Shown here: piece by piece, positions 1 to 8,019 of the stretch
Numbering within the stretch: the stretch's first letter is position 1
Layout: each line of letters opens with the position of its first letter
Assembly (NCBI GenBank): GCA_025453435.1
Contig: JALOQI010000001.1
Location: 1 to 17,682 of the forward strand
From: Candidatus Omnitrophota bacterium
Lineage (GTDB): Bacteria; Omnitrophota; Koll11; Gygaellales; Profunditerraquicolaceae
Direction: 5' to 3'
DNA: 17,682 nt
Notes under the pieces: model-generated
What the model saw: the letters and a program-made list of their open reading frames with translations, nothing else
The model's database searches: none
Told to the model about the DNA's origin: nothing
Position numbers and translations under genes: made by a program

Positions 1-405
1 AATTACCGCAGGTTCAGGATCAAGACTGTCGCCGGCATCGACGATTATGCGATGATCAGGGAGGTTGTGCGGCGCAGGTATGCCCGGCTGGCAAACGAAA
101 ACATCGAACTTCCCGACCTTGTGCTTATAGACGGCGGCAAACAGCATCTTTTGGCCGCGCAGGAAGTCCTGGTGGAATTAGGGCTGGATATAGCTCTGTT
201 AAGTATTGCAAAGGAAGATGAAAATCTGTATATTAAAGGCAGGGATAAGCCGGTCCGCCTGGCGCATGATACGCCTGCTCTTAACCTGATACGCAGGGTA
301 CGGGACGAAGCGCACAGGTTCGCCCGCGCATATCACCATCTTCTTCACAAGAAGAAGACATTCGAATACGACAGGGAGTCAAAGTGTCCGCAGACCAGAA
401 AATAA
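1..405 (+). CDS. uvrC: UvrC, C-terminal fragment lacking the HhH domain
   Basis: This is the 3' part of excinuclease ABC subunit C, the nuclease that makes the dual incisions in UvrABC nucleotide excision repair; its 5' end lies outside the window. The frame is open from base 1, and the first residues match the UvrC stretch just before the RNase H-like domain core (YRRF.IKTV.GIDDYAM). The LIDGG segment and the RDEAHRFA segment carry the Asp and His that serve as catalytic residues in this fold in characterised UvrC. The protein stops about 18 residues after RDEAHRFARAYHH. The usual tandem helix-hairpin-helix (HhH) domain of roughly 60-70 residues, with its GIG motif, is absent. The last 22 bases overlap the next gene, whose ribosome binding site lies inside uvrC, so the short end looks natural and not an assembly error. 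Identity is very secure; activity without HhH is open. Confidence 0.93.
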   Translation, partial: NYRRFRIKTVAGIDDYAMIREVVRRRYARLANENIELPDLVLIDGGKQHLLAAQEVLVELGLDIALLSIAKEDENLYIKGRDKPVRLAHDTPALNLIRRVRDEAHRFARAYHHLLHKKKTFEYDRESKCPQTRK

Positions 406-1385
406 GGACCGTTTTTTATTACGCGAGCGTTGCCGTGTTTGTGATAGGCCTGCCGTTCATTCTTGCTTTTGCTTTAAGCTATAAATTCGACAGCCGCAAT
501 TTTAAGTTCACCAAGACGGGCATAATTTCCCTGAAGACTCAGCCTGCCGGCGCAGCGGTGTTGCTTGACAGAAATCCGCTGCCTGAGAAAACGCCCATGT
601 CAATAACGGAGCTTCTTCCGGGCAAATACAGCCTTGAGCTCGAGATGGAAGGCTATTATCCCTACACAAGCGATATCGAAGTAGAGGCCGGCAGAGTCGT
701 GCGAAGGGAGAAAATCATACTTTTCCCGATGCGGCCCGACATACAGCAGGTCAATAAAGAACGGATATCGTTTTTCTGGCCGGATGAGGCCAAAGGGGCA
801 TTTTATTACGTAAACCGCGACGACAACATGATCTACAGGTCGGATTTCGACGGCAGCCGTTTTGAACAGATGTGCGCGTTTATTCCTATTACGCCCCTGC
901 CCAGGAAATGGGTGGTCTCTCCTGACAGGACAAAACTGTTTTATTTCAATAATCGCCAGGTGGGGATCGTCGAACTGCCGCAGGGCAAAAAAAACGGCGC
1001 CACGCAGGATTCGATGGTGCTTAATTTCCCCTCTGATGTGATAAACGACGCGTTCTGGTATTCGGATAATTATCACATTATACTCATCTGCAGCAAGCGT
1101 ATCCTGATATGCGAGGCGCGCCGCGATGCCAGCCCGGTCACGCTGGTAAACCTGTCCAAGCGCAGTTCGACCGGGTTTTATGACCCGCATTCGGACAGTT
1201 TGTATTTCATGGACATGCAGGCAGCGCCCGACGGCAATCTATACGACAATCTTTACCGCCTTGAAATGCGCAACCGAGTTTATCCTTTCTCCCTGCCCGA
1301 TTTTATAAAACTTAAGAATATTGAACAGCGGATGAATCTGATGGACTGGCGAACCGGTGATAAAAAAGATGAAAAGACACAATAG
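384..1385 (+). CDS. PEGA-domain membrane-anchored protein
   Basis: Encodes a 333-aa protein. The start is a GTG with AGGGAG at 373-378, five bases upstream; no ATG fits better. Residues about 11-32 form one hydrophobic membrane segment with a short basic N-terminus, so the bulk is probably on the periplasmic side. Residues about 46-114 form a PEGA-type beta domain (TQPAGAAVLLD, then LLPGKYSLELEMEGYYPY), a surface/envelope domain family named for its PEGA motif. The rest contains repeated WSPD-like, beta-rich segments such as VVSPDRTKLFYF and SDNYHIILI, resembling a degenerate WD40/TolB-like propeller. No catalytic motif is visible. It overlaps uvrC by 22 bases and the following glycosyltransferase by about 17, so the three are probably translationally coupled. 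A role in envelope or polysaccharide assembly is inferred only from the neighbour. Confidence 0.85.
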   Translation: MSADQKIRTVFYYASVAVFVIGLPFILAFALSYKFDSRNFKFTKTGIISLKTQPAGAAVLLDRNPLPEKTPMSITELLPGKYSLELEMEGYYPYTSDIEVEAGRVVRREKIILFPMRPDIQQVNKERISFFWPDEAKGAFYYVNRDDNMIYRSDFDGSRFEQMCAFIPITPLPRKWVVSPDRTKLFYFNNRQVGIVELPQGKKNGATQDSMVLNFPSDVINDAFWYSDNYHIILICSKRILICEARRDASPVTLVNLSKRSSTGFYDPHSDSLYFMDMQAAPDGNLYDNLYRLEMRNRVYPFSLPDFIKLKNIEQRMNLMDWRTGDKKDEKTQ

Positions 1386-2859
1386 CCGGCGCATCACCCG
1401 GACCCTTGAGATAATCCCGGGCGCGCTGTCGTGGGGGGTGATATTGTTTTTTGTCGGCCTTGCAGTGTGGAAACCGGTATACTGCGCGGTGCTTATAATC
1501 GTCTTTGACTTTTACTGGATCGTGCGAACGGTATATTTGACCACTCTTCTTGTGATGGCTAACAGGCAGCTGGCCAGGCAGCGCAGGAAAAACTGGCTTA
1601 AGGCCTGTCAGAAAATCCAGGGCTGGGACAGGCTTTATCAGCTTGTTATATTTCCGGTTTATAAAGAAGGCCTGGATATAATCCGGCCGTCTCTCGATGC
1701 ATTAAAGGCCTGCCGCTATCCCCATGATAAAATTATCGTTGTGCTTGCTTTTGAAGAAAGATACAAACCTGCTTTGGAACATGCAAAAGTCCTCGGGGAA
1801 GACTTCGGCAGCGCATTCTCGGAGCTGCTTATTGTCTTTCATCCCGACAATCTTTCCGGGGAGAAGCGTTTAAAAGGCGCAAATGCTACGTGGGCTGCAA
1901 AGCAGGCAAAAAAATATATACAGGCAAAAGGCACTCCCCTGGAAGATGTGATAGTGTCGTGTTTTGACGCAGATACCTGCGTTGACGAAGAATATTTTGG
2001 TTGTCTGTCGTATCACTTCCTTACAAGCCCCAGTCCGCATCGGGCGTCATATCAGCCGATCCCGGTGTACAACAATAATATCTGGCATGCTCCCGCGTTT
2101 GCCAGGATCATCGAGACAAGCGCTTCGTTCTGCCAGATGATCGAGAGCATGCGGCTTGAGAAATTTGTGACGTTTTCCAGCCACAGTATGTCTTTCAGGA
2201 CGCTTGTAGATATAGATTACTGGCCTGTGGATATGATCTCCGACGACTCTGTAGTATACTGGAAGGCATTTTTGCATTTCAACGGAGATTACAGGGTAGT
2301 GCCATTGTACACTACAGTGTCAATGGACGCGGCATACAGCAGTAATTTTTTTAAGACTCTCTGGGTGCAATATAAACAGAAGCGCCGCTGGGCGTGGGGC
2401 GTGGAAAACTTTCCTTTTTTAGTCAGCAGATTGATCGGGAACAGGCATATTCCGGTCTTTACAAAATTAAGGCGCTCATTCCAGCTTCTGGAAAGTCATG
2501 TGACCTGGGCTGTCTGGGCTATTATAATAGGTCTTATAGCGCCCCTGCCTTTGCTTCTTGGAGGCAGGTTTTTTGCTCAGTCTGCTATCGGATATAATCT
2601 TCCGCGTATAACAGGACTGTTGTTTGATTTTACATTATACACAAGCCTGGTATGGATCATTTTGAGCTGGACTATTCTTCCCCCCAGGCCTAAAGGCGTG
2701 TCCTGGTTCAAGAACGTCATAATGATAGCAGAGTGGATAATCGTGCCGGTCGTGATCCTTGTTCTTGGCTCGACCCCCGCGCTCGATGCGCAGACGCGGC
2801 TGATGCTTGGCAGATACATGGAATTTTCTGCTACGGAAAAATCCAGGAAAGTGGTATAA
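1369..2859 (+). CDS. Membrane GT2 family glycosyltransferase (processive type)
   Basis: Encodes a 496-aa inner-membrane glycosyltransferase family 2 protein. I choose ATG 1369 because GGTGAT (1356-1361) sits seven bases upstream; a GTG at 1357 lacks a Shine-Dalgarno (SD) sequence. The order is two membrane helices (about residues 11-56), a cytosolic GT-A domain, then about three C-terminal helices. Visible motifs are FPVYKEG at the nucleotide-sugar fold start, DADT at 200-203 (the metal-binding DxD), SDDS at 291-294 (region of the catalytic acidic residue) and QKRRW at 337-341. The last fits the QxxRW motif typical of processive polysaccharide synthases such as cellulose or hyaluronan synthase. 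The product is therefore likely an extruded beta-linked polysaccharide or glycolipid, though sugar and linkage cannot be read. There is no PilZ domain. It overlaps the PEGA-protein gene, suggesting a shared envelope task. Confidence 0.88.
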   Translation: MKRHNSRRITRTLEIIPGALSWGVILFFVGLAVWKPVYCAVLIIVFDFYWIVRTVYLTTLLVMANRQLARQRRKNWLKACQKIQGWDRLYQLVIFPVYKEGLDIIRPSLDALKACRYPHDKIIVVLAFEERYKPALEHAKVLGEDFGSAFSELLIVFHPDNLSGEKRLKGANATWAAKQAKKYIQAKGTPLEDVIVSCFDADTCVDEEYFGCLSYHFLTSPSPHRASYQPIPVYNNNIWHAPAFARIIETSASFCQMIESMRLEKFVTFSSHSMSFRTLVDIDYWPVDMISDDSVVYWKAFLHFNGDYRVVPLYTTVSMDAAYSSNFFKTLWVQYKQKRRWAWGVENFPFLVSRLIGNRHIPVFTKLRRSFQLLESHVTWAVWAIIIGLIAPLPLLLGGRFFAQSAIGYNLPRITGLLFDFTLYTSLVWIILSWTILPPRPKGVSWFKNVIMIAEWIIVPVVILVLGSTPALDAQTRLMLGRYMEFSATEKSRKVV

Positions 2860-2860
2860 T
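2852..2860 (+). promoter_or_regulatory. Possible extended -10 promoter for pilT
   Basis: TGGTATAAT fits an extended -10 element (TG, one base, TATAAT at 2855-2860) and overlaps the stop codon of the glycosyltransferase gene. No good -35 hexamer lies 16-18 bases upstream. A transcript from here would begin near 2867, just ahead of AAGGAGA (2869-2875) and the pilT ATG at 2884. Suggestive only. Confidence 0.35.
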
Positions 2861-2883
2861 AATTTTTCAAGGAGAATACTGCT

Positions 2884-3954
2884 ATGGATATAACGGATTA
2901 TTTAAAGATGATGGTCGAAAAAGATGCCTCTGACCTTTTTTTCAGAGCAGGCACAACGGTGCGCCTGCGCATTAACGGTCAGGTGTTGCCTGTCACCGAA
3001 GCGTCGGTTTCTATCGATGACATTGAAATGGCTTTACAGAAGCTCTTGTCCGAAGAGGCCAGAGAATTATTCCGCCAGGCGAAAGACATCGATTTCGCCT
3101 ATTTTGAGCCCAGCCTCAAAAGGCGTTTTCGCGTTAGTATCTTCATGCAGCGCAACTGGCCTTCGATAGTCGCAAGGAATATCCCTCCTGCTACAAAAAC
3201 GCTTGAAGACCTGAAAGTGCCTGCCGAGATCCTGAAAAAACTTGCGATGGAGCGCCGCGGTATAGTTCTTTTAACGGGCACGATGGGTTCAGGCAAATCC
3301 ACCACAATAGCCAGCATGGTCGAATATATCAATACTAATGCCCATAAACATATTTTTACTCTCGAAGAGCCCATAGAGTTCACTTTTACGGATAAAAATT
3401 CGCTTATAAACCAGCGCGAGCTCGGCAAGGACGTTTCTTCGTATCCCACGGCTCTGCGCGCGTTCACACTGCAGAGCCCTGACGTCATCTATATAGGCAA
3501 CATCCGCGACCTGGATACAATGCAGGCCGCGTTGACAGTGGCTGAAACCGGGGTTCTGGTTCTGAGCACCCTGCACACCGTAAATGCGCCGCAGACAGTC
3601 GAGCGCATCATAAACTTCTTCCCTCCGCACCAGCATCAGCAGATACGAATGCAGCTGTCGTTTTTGTTAAAGGGCGTCATTTCTTTGCGGCTTATACCCG
3701 TTAAAGACGGCAAATCCCGCATTCCTGCCGCAGAGGTCATGACATTGACTCCAACGATAAGCAGGCTCATACGCGAGGGCAAGATCTGGGAGATGACCAG
3801 GTTCCTGGAGGAGAGCGAGATGTTCGGCATGATGTCCTTCAACCAGTCGCTTTCGCGCCTCGTCAAAGAAGGCCTTGTAACTGAGGCCGAGGCTATGGAG
3901 TTCGCTGACAGCAAGGACGAGCTTATCCTTGCTATCAAAGGCATCAAGAAATAA
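2884..3954 (+). CDS. pilT: PilT-like type IV pilus ATPase with altered active site
   Basis: Encodes a 356-aa member of the PilT/GspE secretion ATPase family, normal length for a pilus retraction ATPase, which as a hexamer powers disassembly of type IV pili. AAGGAGA lies eight bases before the ATG. The N-terminal PAS-like domain begins with a DLFF...LRINGQV segment. The C-terminal RecA-like domain has Walker A GTMGSGKST (132-140), the Asp box TLEEPIEF (about 159-166), a Walker B region DVIYIGNIRD (200-209) and the His box ETGVLVLSTLHT (221-232). A late TISRLIREGK segment matches the AIRNLIRE motif that marks PilT against PilB. Two usually invariant residues differ: the Walker B Glu (GEMRD/GEIRD) is Asn206, and the first His of the His box (TGHLV) is Val224. 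It may be a non-catalytic or PilU-like accessory paralogue. No pilin or other pil gene is next to it. Confidence 0.9.
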   Translation: MDITDYLKMMVEKDASDLFFRAGTTVRLRINGQVLPVTEASVSIDDIEMALQKLLSEEARELFRQAKDIDFAYFEPSLKRRFRVSIFMQRNWPSIVARNIPPATKTLEDLKVPAEILKKLAMERRGIVLLTGTMGSGKSTTIASMVEYINTNAHKHIFTLEEPIEFTFTDKNSLINQRELGKDVSSYPTALRAFTLQSPDVIYIGNIRDLDTMQAALTVAETGVLVLSTLHTVNAPQTVERIINFFPPHQHQQIRMQLSFLLKGVISLRLIPVKDGKSRIPAAEVMTLTPTISRLIREGKIWEMTRFLEESEMFGMMSFNQSLSRLVKEGLVTEAEAMEFADSKDELILAIKGIKK

Positions 3955-3989
3955 GATCGACTTTTAATGAGGACCGTAAGGAGATAATA

Positions 3990-5100
3990 ATGCTATCAGA
4001 TATAAAAGAAAAACTTTCTTCCGCAGGCGGCAGTATCCGCAACCTAAGAGGTTATCTTTGACATCGATGCCAAAAAAAAAGAGATCGACCGCCTTTCCCA
4101 ATTGATGTCCCTGCCTGATTTCTGGAACGACGAGCAAAACTCTACCGCAGTGGTCAGGAAGCTCAAGAACCTCAAATCGGTAGTTGAGCCCTGGGAACAT
4201 TCGTTTAAAAAATACGCGGAGCTTGAAGAGCTTGCGGGCCTTGCGGGCCCGAACGATCAGGATCTGATCTCCGACCTTGAAAAAAACATTGCCGCTCTGC
4301 AAAAAGAACTGGCCCAGGTGGAATTTAAGACATTATTGAGCGGGCCGGTGGATTTCAACGACGCTATCCTGAGCATAAACGCGGGAGCGGGAGGCACGGA
4401 GGCATGCGACTGGGCGGATATGCTTTTGCGCATGTATACGCGCTGGGCGCAGGATAAAGGCTATTCGGTAAGGACCCTCGACCTTTTGCCCGGGGAAGAG
4501 GCGGGCGTAAAAAACGTCACTATTCTGATCGAAGGCGAATATGCCTTCGGATACCTGCGCGCAGAGCGCGGCGTGCACAGGCTTGTAAGAATATCGCCGT
4601 TTGATTCCAATAAACGCAGGCACACTTCTTTCGCTTCGGTAGACGTGATCCCGGATATAGGCGACAATGCAGATGTATCTATAGACGAAAAGGATCTAAG
4701 CATCGAGACGTTCAGGGCTCAGGGAGCCGGAGGCCAGCACATGCAAAAATCCGATACGGCAGTGCGCATAACGCATATCCCTTCGGGATTATCGGCCCAG
4801 TGCCAGAACGAGCGGTCTCAGCATCAGAATAAGCAAACCGCATTGAAGGTCCTCAAGGCGAAACTGTACGAATTGCAGGAGAAAAAACGGGAAGAAGAGC
4901 TGGCCAAACACTCTACGGAAAAGAAAAAGATCGAATGGGGCTCGCAGATCCGCTCATATGTCCTGCAGCCCTACACTATGATAAAAGACCATCGCACTGA
5001 GTTCGAGACAGGCAACGTAAACGCCGTCCTGGACGGGAAGATAGACGATTTTATCGAGGCTTACCTGCGATTCAGCGCGGACCGCAATGCAACAGGCTAG
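3990..5100 (+). CDS. prfB: Peptide chain release factor 2 (+1 programmed frameshift)
   Basis: RF2 recognises UGA and UAA in the ribosomal A site and triggers release of the finished peptide. Translation starts at ATG 3990 (AAGGAG at 3978-3983), reads 23 codons to an in-frame UGA at 4059-4061, then must slip +1 to continue at GAC 4060. The product is about 369 aa, close to 365 in E. coli. After the shift the protein shows SPF at about residues 202-204 (the stop-codon recognition tripeptide specific to RF2) and GAGGQ, with GGQ near 247-249, the catalytic peptidyl-tRNA hydrolysis motif. A start at 4102 would give an N-terminally clipped protein of 332 aa and should be avoided in annotation. secA follows after 15 bases. 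Identity is secure. Confidence 0.97.
4047..4062 (+). promoter_or_regulatory. prfB +1 frameshift site
   Basis: The bases AGAGGTTATCTTTGAC carry the classical RF2 autoregulatory signal. An SD-like AGAGGT (E. coli has AGGGGG) sits at the standard distance before the slippery CTT (4056-4058), which is followed by the UGA stop (4059-4061) and C. When RF2 is scarce the ribosome pauses at UGA, the Leu tRNA slips from CUU to UUU, and reading resumes at GAC (Asp). The peptide RNLRGYL before the stop is the conserved recoding peptide of the family. The lower G content of the SD-like stimulator may give a weaker shift than in E. coli; this is inference. Confidence 0.95.
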
Positions 5101-5115
5101 ACAAAAGGAATATTT

Positions 5116-8019
5116 ATGTTAGGTTTTATAAAAAACGCAGTCTTAAAAAAGGCTCAGAACAAGATAAACCGGTCATGCTCCAACGTCAGTATTGTGCTGA
5201 ACCGCGAAATGCCTATGTCCTCGGCGGCGGCGATCCCTGCGCTTGCGCGCATCGTATCAAAGGTCAACAGCTTTGAAGCTGCGACTGAAAAACTCTCCGA
5301 CTCCCAGCTGAGCGCTAAGACGGAGGAGTTCAAGAAGCGCCTGGCACAGAAACTTATCCAGGTACAGCCGCGCATAGACCAGCTTCGGGATGCGCTTGCC
5401 GAAGTGACCATTCAGGAAGAAAAAGATAAGATAAAGGATAAAATAAAGCTTGAACGCAACAGGATCTACGAGGATATTCTGCCCGAGGCTTTTGCCGTTG
5501 TAAGGGAAGCATCGCGGCGCACTATAAACCTCAGGCATTTTGACGTGCAGATAGCTGGAGGCATTATCCTGCATGAAGGCAAGATAGCCGAAATGGCCAC
5601 GGGTGAAGGAAAAACTCTGGTTGCTACGCTTCCCGCATATCTCAATGCCCTTCTTGGGAAAGGCGTGCATATAGTTACTGTGAACGATTACCTGGCTAAA
5701 AGGGACAGCGAATGGATGGGGCCTATCTACCGTTTTCTGGGGCTATCAGTCGGGGTCATACAGCACGACATGTCAGACCAGGCGCGCCAGCACGCTTACG
5801 GCTGCGATATCGCCTATGGCACGAACAACGAGTTCGGTTTTGATTACCTCAGGGACAATATGAAATATTCTCTATCCGACCTTGTCCAGAGGGATTTTTA
5901 TTACGCGATTGTCGACGAAGTCGATTCCATACTGGTGGATGAAGCCAGGACTCCTTTGATAATCTCGGGAGCGTCCGAAGAATCGACTGACAAATACGCC
6001 CAGGCACGCAGAATAGCCGATCAATTGAGCGGCCGGCGAATCACAGAGAACGATCAGATCGAGGCAAAGCATAAGGGAGAGGATGTGGGCAAGGGATTCG
6101 ATTATATCGCGGATGAAAAAGCCCACACCATCTCTTTGACGGAAGACGGAGAATCAAAGGCCTCCAGGTTATGGGGCGCGCAGGACCTGCACAGCCTTGA
6201 GACAATGGAGCTAAAGCATCATACCCAGCAGGCTTTGCGCGCGAAAGAATTCTATAAGCGCGACCGGGAATACATAGTCAAGGACGGACAGGTCATTATC
6301 GTGGATGAATTTACCGGAAGGCTAATGCCGGGCAGAAGATGGTCGGACGGACTTCACCAGGCGATCGAATCCAAAGAAGGCATGAAGATAGAGCAGGAAA
6401 ACCAGACCCTGGCCACTATTACTTTCCAGAATTATTTCCGCATGTATGAAAAACTGGCTGGCATGACAGGCACGGCTTATACGGAAGCCAACGAATTTAA
6501 ATCAATCTATAAGCTAGATGTTGTTGCAATGCCCACTAACCGGCCGCTTGTGCGAATAAACCACGCCGACATAGTCTATAAGACCGAAAAAGAGAAATTC
6601 AACGCTGTTGTCGAAGAGATCGCGGATTTAAATAAACAGGGCAGGCCTGTTCTTGTCGGCACCATCACCATCGAGAAATCAGAGCTTTTAGCGGAGCTTT
6701 TAAAGCGCAAAGGCGTGCCTCATCAGGTCCTCAATGCCAAGTTCCACGAGATGGAAGCGCAGATAGTAGCGCAGGCAGGGCGTTTCTCGGGCGTGACGAT
6801 CGCGACAAATATGGCAGGCCGCGGAACGGATATCCTTCTGGGAGGCAATCCCGAATTTATGGCAAAGAATCTTTTATCCCAGAAGTTAGCCAATGACGAT
6901 CCCGCATATGCAGACGAATATAAGAAAGTCATCGAGAAATATAAAAAAGAAGCGCTCTCCGAACACGAAAAAGTCGTGGCGCTTGGCGGCCTGCATGTTC
7001 TGGGCACCGAACGCCACGAAGCCAGGCGTATCGACAACCAGCTGCGCGGCCGATGCGGCCGCCAGGGAGATCCGGGTTCTTCCAGGTTTTATGTTTCTCT
7101 TGAAGACGATCTGATGAGGCTTTTCGGCGGCGACCGCCTGGCAGGCATGATGACGACTCTGGGCCTTGAAGAAGGCCAGGTAATAGACCATCCATGGGTC
7201 AGCAAATCCATAGAAGTGGCGCAGCGGAGAGTCGAAGGCCATAACTTCGAGATACGCAAACAGCTTCTGGAATACGACAATGTAATGAACAAGCAGCGCG
7301 AGGTCATATATACGCAGCGGCGCTCTGTCCTCGAGGGCGTTTCGCTCAAAGACGAAATCCTCGGAATAGTCGAACGATTGATAGACGGCTATATCCAGGC
7401 AGCTATCGCTTCCGGAGAAAAAGAGTTCAGCGAAGCAGGCGCGCAGGAATTATGCAACTGGATGAGCGAGAAATTCGGCGCTATCTTAGATATTTCAGCG
7501 GTACAAAGCAAACAGCCGGAAGCGCTTAAAGATTTGCTGATAGAGATGATCCAAAAAGCTTATGAATCAAAAGAATCTGCCTTCGGCGCCGATGCCATCC
7601 GTTACATGGAACGCATGGTTTTCCTTCAGGTCATCGACTCGAGATGGAAAGACCATCTATACTCTATGGACAAATTGCGCGAGGGCATAGGCCTGCGTGC
7701 GTACGGTCACAGGGACCCGCTTATAGAATATAAGAACGAGGCATTCGCTAATTTCAGCCAGATGATAGCCGGAATCGAGGATGAGGCTGTTGAGATAATG
7801 CTGAGGATGCAGCCGCAAAAAGAGCCCAGGCGGATGAAGACGGTTTTTGACGCAAGCGCCGCTGAAATGGTGCATCCTGACGCGCAAAAACCCGTATTGC
7901 AGGCAGAACCTCAAAAAAAACCGGCTGCCCCGCCTGCTGCCGCCGGACCGAGAGTCGGCCGCAACGATCCCTGCCCCTGCGGCTCGGGCAAAAAATATAA
8001 AAAATGCTGCGGACAGTGA
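5116..8019 (+). CDS. secA: Preprotein translocase ATPase SecA
   Basis: Encodes SecA, 967 aa, the ATPase motor that drives unfolded preproteins through SecYEG. AAGGAA (5105-5110) precedes the ATG. In order: an N-terminal helix region, the DEAD-like NBD1 with Walker A TGEGKT (162-167), [14 protein letters not shown] (Walker B region), the preprotein cross-linking region, NBD2 with [14 protein letters not shown], the helical scaffold with [15 protein letters not shown], and a C-terminal SEC-C zinc motif [13 protein letters not shown] that in other SecA proteins binds SecB and phospholipid. Compared with E. coli, the N-terminus before LSDSQL is about 20-25 residues longer, and a charged coiled-coil-like insert of roughly 35-40 residues lies at about 77-118, between KKRLAQ and [13 protein letters not shown]. 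The 3' end overlaps lnt by 16 bases. Its position between prfB and lnt fits a housekeeping operon. Confidence 0.97.
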   Translation: MLGFIKNAVLKKAQNKINRSCSNVSIVLNREMPMSSAAAIPALARIVSKVNSFEAATEKLSDSQLSAKTEEFKKRLAQKLIQVQPRIDQLRDALAEVTIQEEKDKIKDKIKLERNRIYEDILPEAFAVVREASRRTINLRHFDVQIAGGIILHEGKIAEMATGEGKTLVATLPAYLNALLGKGVHIVTVNDYLAKRDSEWMGPIYRFLGLSVGVIQHDMSDQARQHAYGCDIAYGTNNEFGFDYLRDNMKYSLSDLVQRDFYYAIVDEVDSILVDEARTPLIISGASEESTDKYAQARRIADQLSGRRITENDQIEAKHKGEDVGKGFDYIADEKAHTISLTEDGESKASRLWGAQDLHSLETMELKHHTQQALRAKEFYKRDREYIVKDGQVIIVDEFTGRLMPGRRWSDGLHQAIESKEGMKIEQENQTLATITFQNYFRMYEKLAGMTGTAYTEANEFKSIYKLDVVAMPTNRPLVRINHADIVYKTEKEKFNAVVEEIADLNKQGRPVLVGTITIEKSELLAELLKRKGVPHQVLNAKFHEMEAQIVAQAGRFSGVTIATNMAGRGTDILLGGNPEFMAKNLLSQKLANDDPAYADEYKKVIEKYKKEALSEHEKVVALGGLHVLGTERHEARRIDNQLRGRCGRQGDPGSSRFYVSLEDDLMRLFGGDRLAGMMTTLGLEEGQVIDHPWVSKSIEVAQRRVEGHNFEIRKQLLEYDNVMNKQREVIYTQRRSVLEGVSLKDEILGIVERLIDGYIQAAIASGEKEFSEAGAQELCNWMSEKFGAILDISAVQSKQPEALKDLLIEMIQKAYESKESAFGADAIRYMERMVFLQVIDSRWKDHLYSMDKLREGIGLRAYGHRDPLIEYKNEAFANFSQMIAGIEDEAVEIMLRMQPQKEPRRMKTVFDASAAEMVHPDAQKPVLQAEPQKKPAAPPAAAGPRVGRNDPCPCGSGKKYKKCCGQ

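Noticed and set aside
313..430. A frameshift hiding the UvrC HhH domain downstream.
   Set aside because: The following sequence in all frames shows no GIG/HhH motif and instead encodes the N-terminus and membrane helix of the PEGA protein with its own SD.
600..1190. Long minus-strand open frames (for example 600-1190, 7657-8046, 8778-9227, 10345-10836, 14627-15157).
   Set aside because: They are antisense to well-supported genes, have no family-like sequence or SD, and are rich in residues produced by reading codons backwards.
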